From positions 1 to 26,459 of the forward strand of contig JASHQN010000060.1 in assembly GCA_030039135.1 (NCBI GenBank): 26,459 nt of DNA, given 5' to 3'. Source of the stretch: Thermoplasmata archaeon. GTDB taxonomy: Archaea; Thermoplasmatota; Thermoplasmata; Lutacidiplasmatales; UBA184. How positions within the stretch are numbered: the stretch's first letter is position 1; the number at the start of each line of letters is the position of its first letter. The notes under the pieces are model-generated. The model ran no database searches and was not told the origin of the DNA. It worked only from the letters and a program-made list of their open reading frames with translations. Of this stretch, positions 6,845-13,670 are shown in pieces. The position numbers and the translations under genes were made by a program.

Positions 6845-8023
6845 ATGGCCGCCCGCGCCGCGACACCGTCCTCGCCTCCCGAGGGGCCGGCCGCCCCCGG
6901 GACCCCGATCGAGGCGTTCGTCGAGTTCTCGATGAAGCTACGAAAGGCCTGGGAGCTCGCGCTGTTCCCGCCGAGCGTGAAGGTCGGGCAGACCCCGAGC
7001 GACGTCGTCTACCGGCAGGGTCGAATGCGTCTCCTCCACTACCGCCGGCCCTCGACGGTGGAGGCGCGCGACCGGCCCCCGGTCCTCTGCGTCTACGCGC
7101 TGATCAACAAGCCGTACATCATGGACCTGCAGCCGGGCCTCTCGGTCGTCGAGAGCCTCCTGGCCCGCGGACTGGACGTGTACCTCGTCGACTGGGGAAC
7201 CCCGACCGTGCTCGACCAGGACCTGCGCATCCACGACTACGTGAACGGGTACGTGGACGCGGCGGTGCGCGCCACGCGGGACACAGCCGGCGTCGACACG
7301 ATCCACATGCTCGGCTACTGCATGGGCGGAACGTTCGCGGCGATGTACGCCGCCCGACATCCCGAGACCCTCACGACCCTGTCGTTGATGGCGGCGCCGA
7401 TAGATTTCGACACCGATCGGAGCTTTCTCAACGTCTGGGCGCACGCGCCGGGCTTCGACGCGTGGAAGATCGCCCGGACCTTCGGCCTGATCCCGCCGGA
7501 GTTCTTTAACAGCGCCTTCGCGATGCTCGATCCACTTCGGACGAACTACCTGAAGTTCCTCACCCTGCTCGATCGGCTGGACGACCGCGCCTTCATCGAG
7601 AACTTCCTGCGAATGGAGATGTGGAACAACGACGGGATCCCGATGGCGGGCCCGACGTACGCGGAGTTCATCGACAAAGGCTACCAGCGCAACCTCCTCA
7701 CCCAGGGGTCGTGGACCCTGGACGGCGACGACCGACCGGTCGACCTCCACGAGATCGACGTACCGGTCGCGACGGTCGTCGGATTGACCGACAACCTCGT
7801 CCCGGCGGAGTCGACCGAGCGCGTGCTCGATCACGTCGGGTCGAGCGACACCCAGCGGTTCGAGCACCCGTCGGGGCACATCGGCCTGTCCACGAGCCGT
7901 CGCGCCCACCTCGAGCTGTGGCCACGCTTCGCCGAATGGGTTCGCTCGCACCACCGGCCTCGGGCGGGCGCCCCGCCCCGGCGGTCACCCCGGACCGCTC
8001 GGACGCGGGGAGAGCACCCTTAG
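6845..8023 (+). CDS. phaC: Class III PHA synthase catalytic subunit PhaC
   Basis: A 392-residue alpha/beta-hydrolase-fold enzyme that polymerises (R)-3-hydroxyacyl-CoA into polyhydroxyalkanoate, releasing CoA. The lipase-like box is GYCMGG with nucleophile Cys159. The catalytic Asp is D316 in GLTDNLVP and the His is H345 in PSGHIGLS. The stretch PPVLCVYALINKPYIMDLQP before the active site is typical of class III PhaC. Length is normal for class III (about 355-400), with a short Pro/Arg-rich tail. It lies directly downstream of phaE, its obligate partner. All catalytic residues are present, so it should be active. Monomer-supplying phaA/phaB genes are not in the window. Confidence 0.95.
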   Translation: MAARAATPSSPPEGPAAPGTPIEAFVEFSMKLRKAWELALFPPSVKVGQTPSDVVYRQGRMRLLHYRRPSTVEARDRPPVLCVYALINKPYIMDLQPGLSVVESLLARGLDVYLVDWGTPTVLDQDLRIHDYVNGYVDAAVRATRDTAGVDTIHMLGYCMGGTFAAMYAARHPETLTTLSLMAAPIDFDTDRSFLNVWAHAPGFDAWKIARTFGLIPPEFFNSAFAMLDPLRTNYLKFLTLLDRLDDRAFIENFLRMEMWNNDGIPMAGPTYAEFIDKGYQRNLLTQGSWTLDGDDRPVDLHEIDVPVATVVGLTDNLVPAESTERVLDHVGSSDTQRFEHPSGHIGLSTSRRAHLELWPRFAEWVRSHHRPRAGAPPRRSPRTARTRGEHP

Positions 8024-8084
8024 CTCCGCCACTCGGACCCCCGAGATCCGGCGCTCGCCGCTCGTGCCCAATTCGGGGACGGGT

Positions 8085-8945
8085 CTACGGGAGCAGCGTC
8101 GACGGCGGTGGGGGGATGGCGTATGCCGACGGGAGGAGGTCCGGGACGATCTTACCCGTGGTCGCGTACCGGTACAGCGCCGCCCGCAGGATCCCTTCGG
8201 CCGCGGACCCGATCAGCACCACCACGGCGCCGATCGCGAGCCCGAGGACGATCACCCCGATGCCGAGGTAGAGCGAGGTGCCCAAGAGCAGCGCCCCGAC
8301 CACCACGAGCACGACGCCGGCGAACAGGCCGGCGGCGATGATGAGGCCGACCACGACGTTCGACACGATCGATCGACCGAAGGTGGAGATGAACAGCTTG
8401 CCCGATCGGGAGAGGGAGCGCCACGCGCCCTGGTCTTCGTAGATGATCACTGGAATGATGAAGTAGGTCACGACCGCCCACGAGGCACCGCCGATCCCCG
8501 CGATCAACACGCCGCCCACCCCGCGGACGCGGCTCGAGATCGCCTGGATCAGAAGGCCAACCGTCGCGCTCAGAATGGCCCAGGCCAGGAGACGGCCGAC
8601 GCGGGACCGGGCGACGCGCCAGCCGTCCGCGGCCGTGGGCTGTTGGCCGTTGAGCTTCAGGGTCGCGGCGCCGACGAGGGCCGCGGTGCAGTAGATCGAG
8701 AGGAACGCCATCGCGAAGTAGGCGAGGAGGAACAGGGCGACTCCGAGCGCGGCGTAGGCGTTCGACAGCGTCCCGCTCGCGAGCGGCGGGAGGATCAGCC
8801 AAAACATCCCGAGCGCGAGAAGGCCCAGCACGCCGAGGATCGACAGGCCCGCGACCAGCGGGAAGATGAGAAGCGCGCGATCCTCGCGAATGAGTCCGAA
8901 GGCGGTCTTCGTGAGCTTCCACGAATCCGAGAAGGTGCCGGGCAT
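8085..8945 (-). CDS. Polytopic membrane protein, DUF6159-like
   Basis: A 286-residue membrane protein of unknown function. It begins with the soluble stretch MPGTFSDSWKLTKTAFGLIR, followed by LIFPLVAGLSILGVLGLLAL. I count six or so hydrophobic segments, the last pair around residues 205-260, separated by short loops; a central loop carries GWRVARSRVGRLLAW. The opening pattern, an amphipathic SWxLxxxAxxLIRxD helix then paired membrane helices, is what I associate with the DUF6159 family found in archaea and bacteria. I chose the ATG at 8945 because the family pattern starts there; longer versions extend into Arg-rich non-membrane sequence. It is convergent with phaC (61 nt between stops), so it is not part of the PHA operon. 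Confidence 0.7.
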   Translation of the reverse strand: MPGTFSDSWKLTKTAFGLIREDRALLIFPLVAGLSILGVLGLLALGMFWLILPPLASGTLSNAYAALGVALFLLAYFAMAFLSIYCTAALVGAATLKLNGQQPTAADGWRVARSRVGRLLAWAILSATVGLLIQAISSRVRGVGGVLIAGIGGASWAVVTYFIIPVIIYEDQGAWRSLSRSGKLFISTFGRSIVSNVVVGLIIAAGLFAGVVLVVVGALLLGTSLYLGIGVIVLGLAIGAVVVLIGSAAEGILRAALYRYATTGKIVPDLLPSAYAIPPPPSTLLP

Positions 8946-9043
8946 CGTTCGCCCACCGCCGGCCGACCCGAACCGTGGGGCTACTTGAGGACTTTCGGCG
9001 CCGCCGGCGGAGACCGGGGCGACCCCGGCCCGAAGAGCGGGCC

Positions 9044-9415
9044 TCAGGCCGGCTGGAGCCAGAACTCGTTCCCATCGGGATCGCGAAACTTCGCGAGCCA
9101 TCCCCACGGGAGCTGCTTCGGCGGCATCGAGAAGCGGACTCCGCGTCGCCGAAGACGGGCGCAGAGTCGGCGGAACGGCTCGTCCGTGACGAGCAGGATG
9201 CCGGTGTTCCCGACCTCCGAGCGGGGCGGCTTTTTCCCCGTGCGACCGCCGAGCTCGCACAGGTGGAGGCGGAACTTGCCCGAACGGTCCCCGACGGTCG
9301 TCCAGTGCTCGGGCTCGTCGTCGAAGATCTCCCACCCGAGCGTTCGACGGTACCAGTCGGCGGACCGGTGCCGATCCCGGACCGCGACGGCCACCGAGAG
9401 ACCACGGATCGTCAC
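9044..9415 (-). CDS. VOC-superfamily (glyoxalase/bleomycin-resistance fold) protein
   Basis: A 123-residue single-domain VOC protein. It shows the paired beta-alpha-beta-beta-beta units: LSVAVAVRD then SADWYRRTLGWEIFDDEP, and in the second half NTGILLVTDEPFRRLCARL then LAKFRDPDGNEFWLQ. The terminal RDPDGNEFWL pattern, with the metal-ligand Glu, is diagnostic. The first-strand His seen in many metal-dependent members is replaced by a small hydrophobic residue, so the metal site may be incomplete. I chose the GTG at 9415 because the fold begins immediately. The substrate cannot be told from sequence. It lies 98 nt upstream of the DUF6159-like gene on the same strand. Confidence 0.75.
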   Translation of the reverse strand: MTIRGLSVAVAVRDRHRSADWYRRTLGWEIFDDEPEHWTTVGDRSGKFRLHLCELGGRTGKKPPRSEVGNTGILLVTDEPFRRLCARLRRRGVRFSMPPKQLPWGWLAKFRDPDGNEFWLQPA

Positions 9416-9532
9416 GAGGGTCGCCAGGCGCAGTCGCCGTCCGTTCTTATCCGCGATGGCGCTCGGGCCCGCTCGCGCTCGGTTCCGACCGTCGGGGGGG
9501 CGATCCCCCGCACGGGTCCGATGCGCGGCAAG

Positions 9533-9639
9533 TCCCGGCTGCCTGACTCGAACAGGCGACCTGAGGATCTCCGCGCGGACCGCCGGAGGTCCGGCAGTCT
9601 CGCCTACAGTCCCCCGCTCTACCACTGAGCTAAGCCGGG
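9533..9639 (-). tRNA. tRNA-Tyr (anticodon GTA) with intron
   Basis: On the minus strand the acceptor stem is CCCGGCT/AGCCGGG with discriminator A. The D-stem is GCTC/GAGC, the anticodon stem GGGGA/TCCTC, and the T-arm GCCTG-TTCGAGT-CAGGC. The anticodon GTA is at 9605-9607. Between positions 37 and 38 lies a 35-nt intron (9569-9603) that forms a hairpin CGGACC/GGTCCG with a 6-nt loop. This is the canonical position of archaeal introns removed by the EndA endonuclease. The mature tRNA would be 72 nt. CCA is not encoded. Exact splice sites could shift by a nucleotide. Confidence 0.93.
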
Positions 9640-9664
9640 ACGCCGAACGGACCGGCCCATCTCC

Positions 9665-9670
9665 TATAAA
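9665..9670 (-). promoter_or_regulatory. TATA box of tRNA-Tyr
   Basis: TTTATA on the minus strand lies 26-31 nt upstream of the 5' end of tRNA-Tyr, the expected archaeal spacing. The surrounding sequence is very GC-rich. Confidence 0.65.
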
Positions 9671-9770
9671 CTTGCCGCGAACCCGGGGGGAGCGATTCAC
9701 CGTCGTCGTGTCCTCCGGGAACCGAAGCCGCACGCCGCGGGCGAGGGCCGCCCCGCCCGTGCCCCACGGC

Positions 9771-10400
9771 TCACCCGACCAGTTGTCGAAGCCGGCGCGC
9801 GACGTCCTCAGGGCTGCCGGTCGCGTCGAGGGTGCGCAGGAGCCCCCGGCGGGTGTAGTGATCGACGAGGGGGGCCGTCTGCTGCGCGTACACGGCGAGG
9901 CGCGTGCGGACCGCCTCAGGCCGATCGTCGGGCCGCTGAACCAGCTCGGTTCCGTCGAAATCGCACCGTCCCGGGACCTTCGGTGGCCGGTTCGTCACGT
10001 GGTAGACCGTCTGGCAGGCGGGGCAGATGCGGCGACCCGAGAGCCGCTCGACCAGCTGCGCCGCGGGGATCTCGAACGCGACGACGAGATCGAGCGGCGT
10101 GATCTGCTCGAGCCGTTCGGCCTGGGCGAGGTTCCGGGGGAAGCCGTCGAGCACGAACCCGGCTCGCGCGTCCGGCCGGCCGAGGCGCTCGGTGAGGATC
10201 CTCAACACGAGATCGTCCGGCACGAGCCGGCCGGCCTCGATGTGCCCCTGCGCTTCGAGGCCGAGCGGCGTCCTCTGGGCGACCGCCGCGCGCAGCATGT
10301 CGCCCGTGGAGAGGTGCGGGATGCCGAGTTCCGCGGCGAGCCGCGCGGCCTGCGTCCCCTTCCCTGCGCCCGGCGGACCGAGGAAGACGATCCGCGTCAC
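9771..10400 (-). CDS. adk: Adenylate kinase with zinc-type LID domain
   Basis: A 209-residue adenylate kinase (ATP + AMP to 2 ADP). The P-loop GPPGAGKGT is at residues 8-16, the AMP-binding STGDMLR at 31-37 and the GFPRN motif at about 86-90. The long LID domain (about 121-160) carries C126, C129, C146 and D149, a Cys3-Asp structural zinc site. This is the long bacterial-type enzyme, not the short trimeric AdkA of methanogens and Sulfolobus. The GTG at 10400 was chosen because the P-loop strand begins at once and a TTTA box (10423-10430, minus) lies about 27 nt upstream. It follows the UMP kinase gene by 46 nt, so the two nucleotide kinases sit together but may be transcribed separately. Confidence 0.94.
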   Translation of the reverse strand: MTRIVFLGPPGAGKGTQAARLAAELGIPHLSTGDMLRAAVAQRTPLGLEAQGHIEAGRLVPDDLVLRILTERLGRPDARAGFVLDGFPRNLAQAERLEQITPLDLVVAFEIPAAQLVERLSGRRICPACQTVYHVTNRPPKVPGRCDFDGTELVQRPDDRPEAVRTRLAVYAQQTAPLVDHYTRRGLLRTLDATGSPEDVARRLRQLVG

Positions 10401-10422
10401 GAGGGCCGAGGAGGGTCGGCCG

Positions 10423-10430
10423 CGTAAAGG
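10423..10430 (-). promoter_or_regulatory. TATA-like box of adk
   Basis: CCTTTACG on the minus strand is centred about 27 nt upstream of the adk GTG, in the 46-nt gap after the UMP kinase gene. Spacing fits a leaderless transcript; the box itself is only moderately AT-rich. Confidence 0.4.
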
Positions 10431-10446
10431 GGTTGCGACGCGCGCC

Positions 10447-11154
10447 TCACTCGACCCGGCTCCCGTCGAAGGGGAGGCCGCGGATCGCGGCGTCGAGATT
10501 GGCCAGGTCACGGCCGTGGACGATCCACAGCGGGATTCCCGCCCGGGCGAGGGTGTCGGCGCCGAGGCGGTCGAACAGGAAGTTCTGACCGGCACCGCCC
10601 GACGCGAGCGCGTGCACCATCGAGCGGAACTCCGACCACGTCACGCGATCGAGCCGGACCGCCTTCGGGTCCGTGCGCGGATCCCGGTCGTAGACGCCGT
10701 TCACGTCCGTGGCGTTCACGAGCCGCGCCGCGCGGAGGCGGGCGGCCAGGAGGGCGGCGACCCCGTCGGTCGTGTGCCCGGGCTCCGTGCCACCGAGGAT
10801 CACCGGCGAGCCCCGTGCGAGCTCGTGGACCGCCTCCGCGATCGTTCCCGGAGGATGTGGAGGAGCGGGGGGTCCAACGCGCGCCGCGAGGAGCCGGGCG
10901 TGCAGGCGCGTCACCTCGATCCCGATCTCGTCGAGCTCGACCTCGGTCAGTCCGAGCCCGCGCCCGATGCGGATGTACTCCCGGGCGGTTCGGCCCCCAC
11001 CGGTCGTCACGACGAGGCGCACGGAACGCCCGATCCCCCGGAGGAGATCAGCGAGAGCGATGAGGTACTCCCGATCGCCGTCCCCGGTCAGCAGGACCGA
11101 GCCCCCGATCGACACAACGACCGGACCGGCGGTGGACGACGTTCGGCGGGGCAT
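10447..11154 (-). CDS. pyrH: UMP kinase
   Basis: A 235-residue amino-acid-kinase-fold enzyme that phosphorylates UMP to UDP in pyrimidine synthesis. Visible motifs are VVSIGGSVLL near the N-terminus, the TTGGGRTAREYI phosphate-binding segment, the GGTEPGHTTDGVAALLA region and the LVNATDVNGVYDRDP signature with DPKA after it. The archaeal UMP kinase subgroup is close to this length (about 225). The ATG at 11154 has a GGATATCT box centred about 28 nt upstream, consistent with leaderless transcription. It is divergent from rpiA and precedes adk on the same strand. Confidence 0.9.
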   Translation of the reverse strand: MPRRTSSTAGPVVVSIGGSVLLTGDGDREYLIALADLLRGIGRSVRLVVTTGGGRTAREYIRIGRGLGLTEVELDEIGIEVTRLHARLLAARVGPPAPPHPPGTIAEAVHELARGSPVILGGTEPGHTTDGVAALLAARLRAARLVNATDVNGVYDRDPRTDPKAVRLDRVTWSEFRSMVHALASGGAGQNFLFDRLGADTLARAGIPLWIVHGRDLANLDAAIRGLPFDGSRVE

Positions 11155-11179
11155 CCGGCCCCCGGGAGGGGCCCCACGA

Positions 11180-11217
11180 GATATCCGTGTCGGCGTCGCG
11201 CCCGCCGGGTTGAATAG
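11180..11217. promoter_or_regulatory. Back-to-back promoters of pyrH and rpiA
   Basis: The 85-nt divergent gap holds two TATA-like boxes. GATATC at 11180-11185 lies about 27 nt ahead of pyrH on the minus strand. GTTGAATAG at 11209-11217 lies about 27 nt ahead of the rpiA GTG on the plus strand. Each fits a leaderless start. Both boxes are weak matches, supported mainly by spacing. Confidence 0.45.
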
Positions 11218-11239
11218 GCGCCACACCTCCCCACCGGCC

Positions 11240-11944
11240 GTGCCGGTCGACGTCGAGCGAGCGAAGGCCGTGGCCGCCCAGCGCGCCACCGAGGAGGTCC
11301 GCCCGGGGATGCGCGTCGCCCTCGGGACCGGGACGACGGCAGCGTACGCGGTCCGAGCGCTGGCCGAACGGTTCCCGCGCGCCGCGATCGACTGCGTGGC
11401 GAGCTCACGGGCGACCGAGGCCCTCGCCGCGTCCGTCGGGCTTTCGGTCCGACCGCTCCGGGGCGATGACCGATTCGACCTGATGATCGATGGAGCCGAC
11501 GAGGTCTCCCCGTCGCTCGATCTGACGAAGGGGGGTGGCGGGGCGCTCCTCCGGGAAAAGCTCCTCGCCCGGCTCTCTCAGAAGCTCGTCATCGTCGTCG
11601 ATCCCTCGAAGCTCGTCCGGTATCTCGGAGAGCGGGTCCCGATCCCGATCGAGGTGGTGCCGTTCGCCCGCCCCGTGGTCGCCCACCTGCTCGAGGAGCG
11701 AGGGTACCGCCCTCGGCTGCGGGAGGGTGCCGCCGGAGAGCCGTACCGAACCGACAACGCGAACGAGATCCTCGACGTCCGGCCCTCCCGTCCGGCCGTC
11801 GACCCTGCGGCCCTCGACCGGGATCTGGCCGAGCCGACCGGGGTGGTCGAGACCGGTGTCTTCGTCGGACTCGCGACGCAGGTCGTCGTCGGTCATGCGG
11901 ACGGTCGCGTCGAGGAGCGGTCGCGCTCGGCGGGGCGCGGCTGA
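11240..11944 (+). CDS. rpiA: Ribose-5-phosphate isomerase A
   Basis: A 234-residue enzyme interconverting ribose 5-phosphate and ribulose 5-phosphate. The phosphate-binding loop is VALGTGTTAAYAV (27-39), the DGADEV motif begins at D84, and KGGGGALLREK holds the catalytic base E106. Length matches the RpiA family (about 220-235). The GTG at 11240 was chosen because it lies about 27 nt after a TATA-like box and the helix before the phosphate loop starts there. The last residues (EERSRSAGRG) are an Arg/Ser-rich tail. It feeds the transketolase/transaldolase set encoded at 19028-21504. Confidence 0.94.
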   Translation: MPVDVERAKAVAAQRATEEVRPGMRVALGTGTTAAYAVRALAERFPRAAIDCVASSRATEALAASVGLSVRPLRGDDRFDLMIDGADEVSPSLDLTKGGGGALLREKLLARLSQKLVIVVDPSKLVRYLGERVPIPIEVVPFARPVVAHLLEERGYRPRLREGAAGEPYRTDNANEILDVRPSRPAVDPAALDRDLAEPTGVVETGVFVGLATQVVVGHADGRVEERSRSAGRG

Positions 11945-12024
11945 ACGGGACTCGCGGGCGTCGGCGTTATCCGCCCGGGCGAGTGCGGTCGACCGGGGCC
12001 GCCCTCCACCGGCGGCCGAGTACC

Positions 12025-12807
12025 ATGCAGGGCAAGTACATCCGAACCCGCACCGACGATCGGGTCGGGCACATCGAGATCGGCAAGCCGAAGGCAAACA
12101 CCTACGACCTCGAGATGATGAAGGAACTGGACGCGGCGATCGACGAGGCGCGCTTCGACGACGGGATCGGCGTGATCGTGCTCGAGAGCGGCGTCCCCGG
12201 CTTCTTCAGCGCCGGGGCCGACATCGAGATGCTGAGACGGAGCACGCCCGACTACAAGGCGATGTTCTGCCTGTTCTGCCAAGAAACCCTCGACAAGTTC
12301 GCGAAGACCCCGAAGGTCGTCATCGCAGCGCTCAACGGCCACACGGTCGGCGGCGGGCTCGAGATCGCGCTCGCCTGCGACCTGAGGATGATGGCGAAGG
12401 ATTCGGGTACGATCGGGCTCCCCGAGGTCACCCTCGGCGTCCTTCCGGGCACCGGCGGCACGCAACGGCTTCCGCGGCTCGTCGGCGCGTCGCGGGCGCT
12501 CGAGATGATGATCACCGGCCGGCGGCTCACGCCCGACGAGGCGCTCGCGATCGGGCTCGTGAACGCCGTCTATCCCAAGGAGACGTTCGCGGCCGACGTG
12601 CAAGCATACGCGAGCACGCTGGCGCACGGTCCGATCCGGGCGGTGAGCTTGATCAAGCGATCCGTCGTCGAGGGCATCGAGATGCCGCTTCCCGCGGGAC
12701 TCGCGCTCGAGCGCGAGCTGCAGAACCGCCTCTTCGTCACCGAGGACGCGAAGGAGGGCCTGACCGCGTTCACCGAGAAGCGGAAGCCCAACTTTAAGGG
12801 GCGTTAG
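12025..12807 (+). CDS. Enoyl-CoA hydratase (crotonase family)
   Basis: A 260-residue crotonase-fold enzyme. The oxyanion-hole segments are SAGADIEML (62-70) and NGHTVGGGLE (104-113). Both acid/base glutamates of true hydratases are present: E113 in GGGLE and E134 in LPEVTLGVLPG, followed by TGGTQRLP. It should therefore add water to a 2-enoyl-CoA, giving 3-hydroxyacyl-CoA. The substrate chain cannot be told. The next gene, a PaaA-like diiron protein, starts 20 nt downstream, so the two may act on the same CoA thioester. A link to PHA monomer supply is possible, but crotonases usually give the (S)-isomer and PhaC needs (R). Confidence 0.88.
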   Translation: MQGKYIRTRTDDRVGHIEIGKPKANTYDLEMMKELDAAIDEARFDDGIGVIVLESGVPGFFSAGADIEMLRRSTPDYKAMFCLFCQETLDKFAKTPKVVIAALNGHTVGGGLEIALACDLRMMAKDSGTIGLPEVTLGVLPGTGGTQRLPRLVGASRALEMMITGRRLTPDEALAIGLVNAVYPKETFAADVQAYASTLAHGPIRAVSLIKRSVVEGIEMPLPAGLALERELQNRLFVTEDAKEGLTAFTEKRKPNFKGR

Positions 12808-12827
12808 GCCCTGTAGAGTTCGAGCCG

Positions 12828-13670
12828 ATGTCGTCGCCCGCCGGCCCCGCGCCCGACGCACCGAAAACGCGCGCCGGCGCCAGCAGTCTGAAGGACGGGG
12901 GCACCGTCGTTCCGGTCCGCGAGATCCTCTGGGGGGATTCGGTCGGGGTGCGCAAGTACGAGACCGCGGAGGAGCTCGACCCCGATCTCGCGAAGCTGAT
13001 CGTCAAGCTCATGGTCGTGCAGGCCGACACGGAGTTCGCCTCGATCCAGCAGCATCGGCCGTGGCTCGACTCGGCCCCGACTCTCGAGGACCGATGGATC
13101 GAGTCACGGATCGTCGCCGACGAGGCCCGCCACGGGCTCCAGGCGTGCCGTATCCTCCGGGATTTCGGCGAGACCGGCCAACGCTACATCGACGAGCTCC
13201 TCGCCAAGCGCGAGGGCGAACACAAGCTCGACGCGTTCAACATGAAGTTCGACCGTTGGTCGGATGTCGGAGCCTTCACGTGCTTCGTCGATCGCGTCGG
13301 GGTCTACCAGCTCCGCGCGTTCCAGGAGTGCTCGTACGGCCCGCTCGCCCGCGCGATGCCGCTCATGCTCAGCGAGGAGCAGCTGCATCTCAACTTCGGG
13401 GCGAGCGTGCTGCGTCGGATGGTGCTCGACGGGCCGAAGTACTGCGGTTCGAAGGACGAGGCGCAGGCCGCGGTGCGCAAATGGTACCCGCGAGCGCTCG
13501 ATATGTTCGGGCACTCGAACTCGGACACGAGCCGCCGAGCGATCGCCTACGGGCTGAAGCGGTGGACGAACGAGGAAGCGCGGGCGCGCTACATCCAGGA
13601 GGTCAGCGCCCTCGTCGCGTCGATCGGCCTCGAACTGCCGTCCCCCGACTTCGACCGACGCGTGCTGTAG
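12828..13670 (+). CDS. PaaA-like diiron (ferritin-like) oxygenase subunit
   Basis: A 280-residue protein of the phenylacetic-acid-catabolism PaaA/PaaC family. The diiron ligands are visible on paired helices: E69 in QADTEF, then E99 and H102 in DEARH. The second set is E167 in FQEC, then E184 and H187 in EEQLH. All ExxH motifs are intact, so it should bind two irons and activate oxygen. In bacteria PaaA works with PaaC, PaaB and the reductase PaaE to epoxidise phenylacetyl-CoA; BoxB does the same on benzoyl-CoA as one longer chain. None of those partners is nearby. The protein is shorter than typical PaaA (about 310-330). The first 30 residues are disordered. It is paired with an enoyl-CoA hydratase, so a CoA-thioester substrate is likely but not proven. 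Confidence 0.82.
   Translation: MSSPAGPAPDAPKTRAGASSLKDGGTVVPVREILWGDSVGVRKYETAEELDPDLAKLIVKLMVVQADTEFASIQQHRPWLDSAPTLEDRWIESRIVADEARHGLQACRILRDFGETGQRYIDELLAKREGEHKLDAFNMKFDRWSDVGAFTCFVDRVGVYQLRAFQECSYGPLARAMPLMLSEEQLHLNFGASVLRRMVLDGPKYCGSKDEAQAAVRKWYPRALDMFGHSNSDTSRRAIAYGLKRWTNEEARARYIQEVSALVASIGLELPSPDFDRRVL

Noticed and set aside
8064..10427. A 787-codon plus-strand open frame
   Set aside because: It runs antisense through the membrane protein, VOC protein, tRNA-Tyr and adk, and has no recognisable domain.
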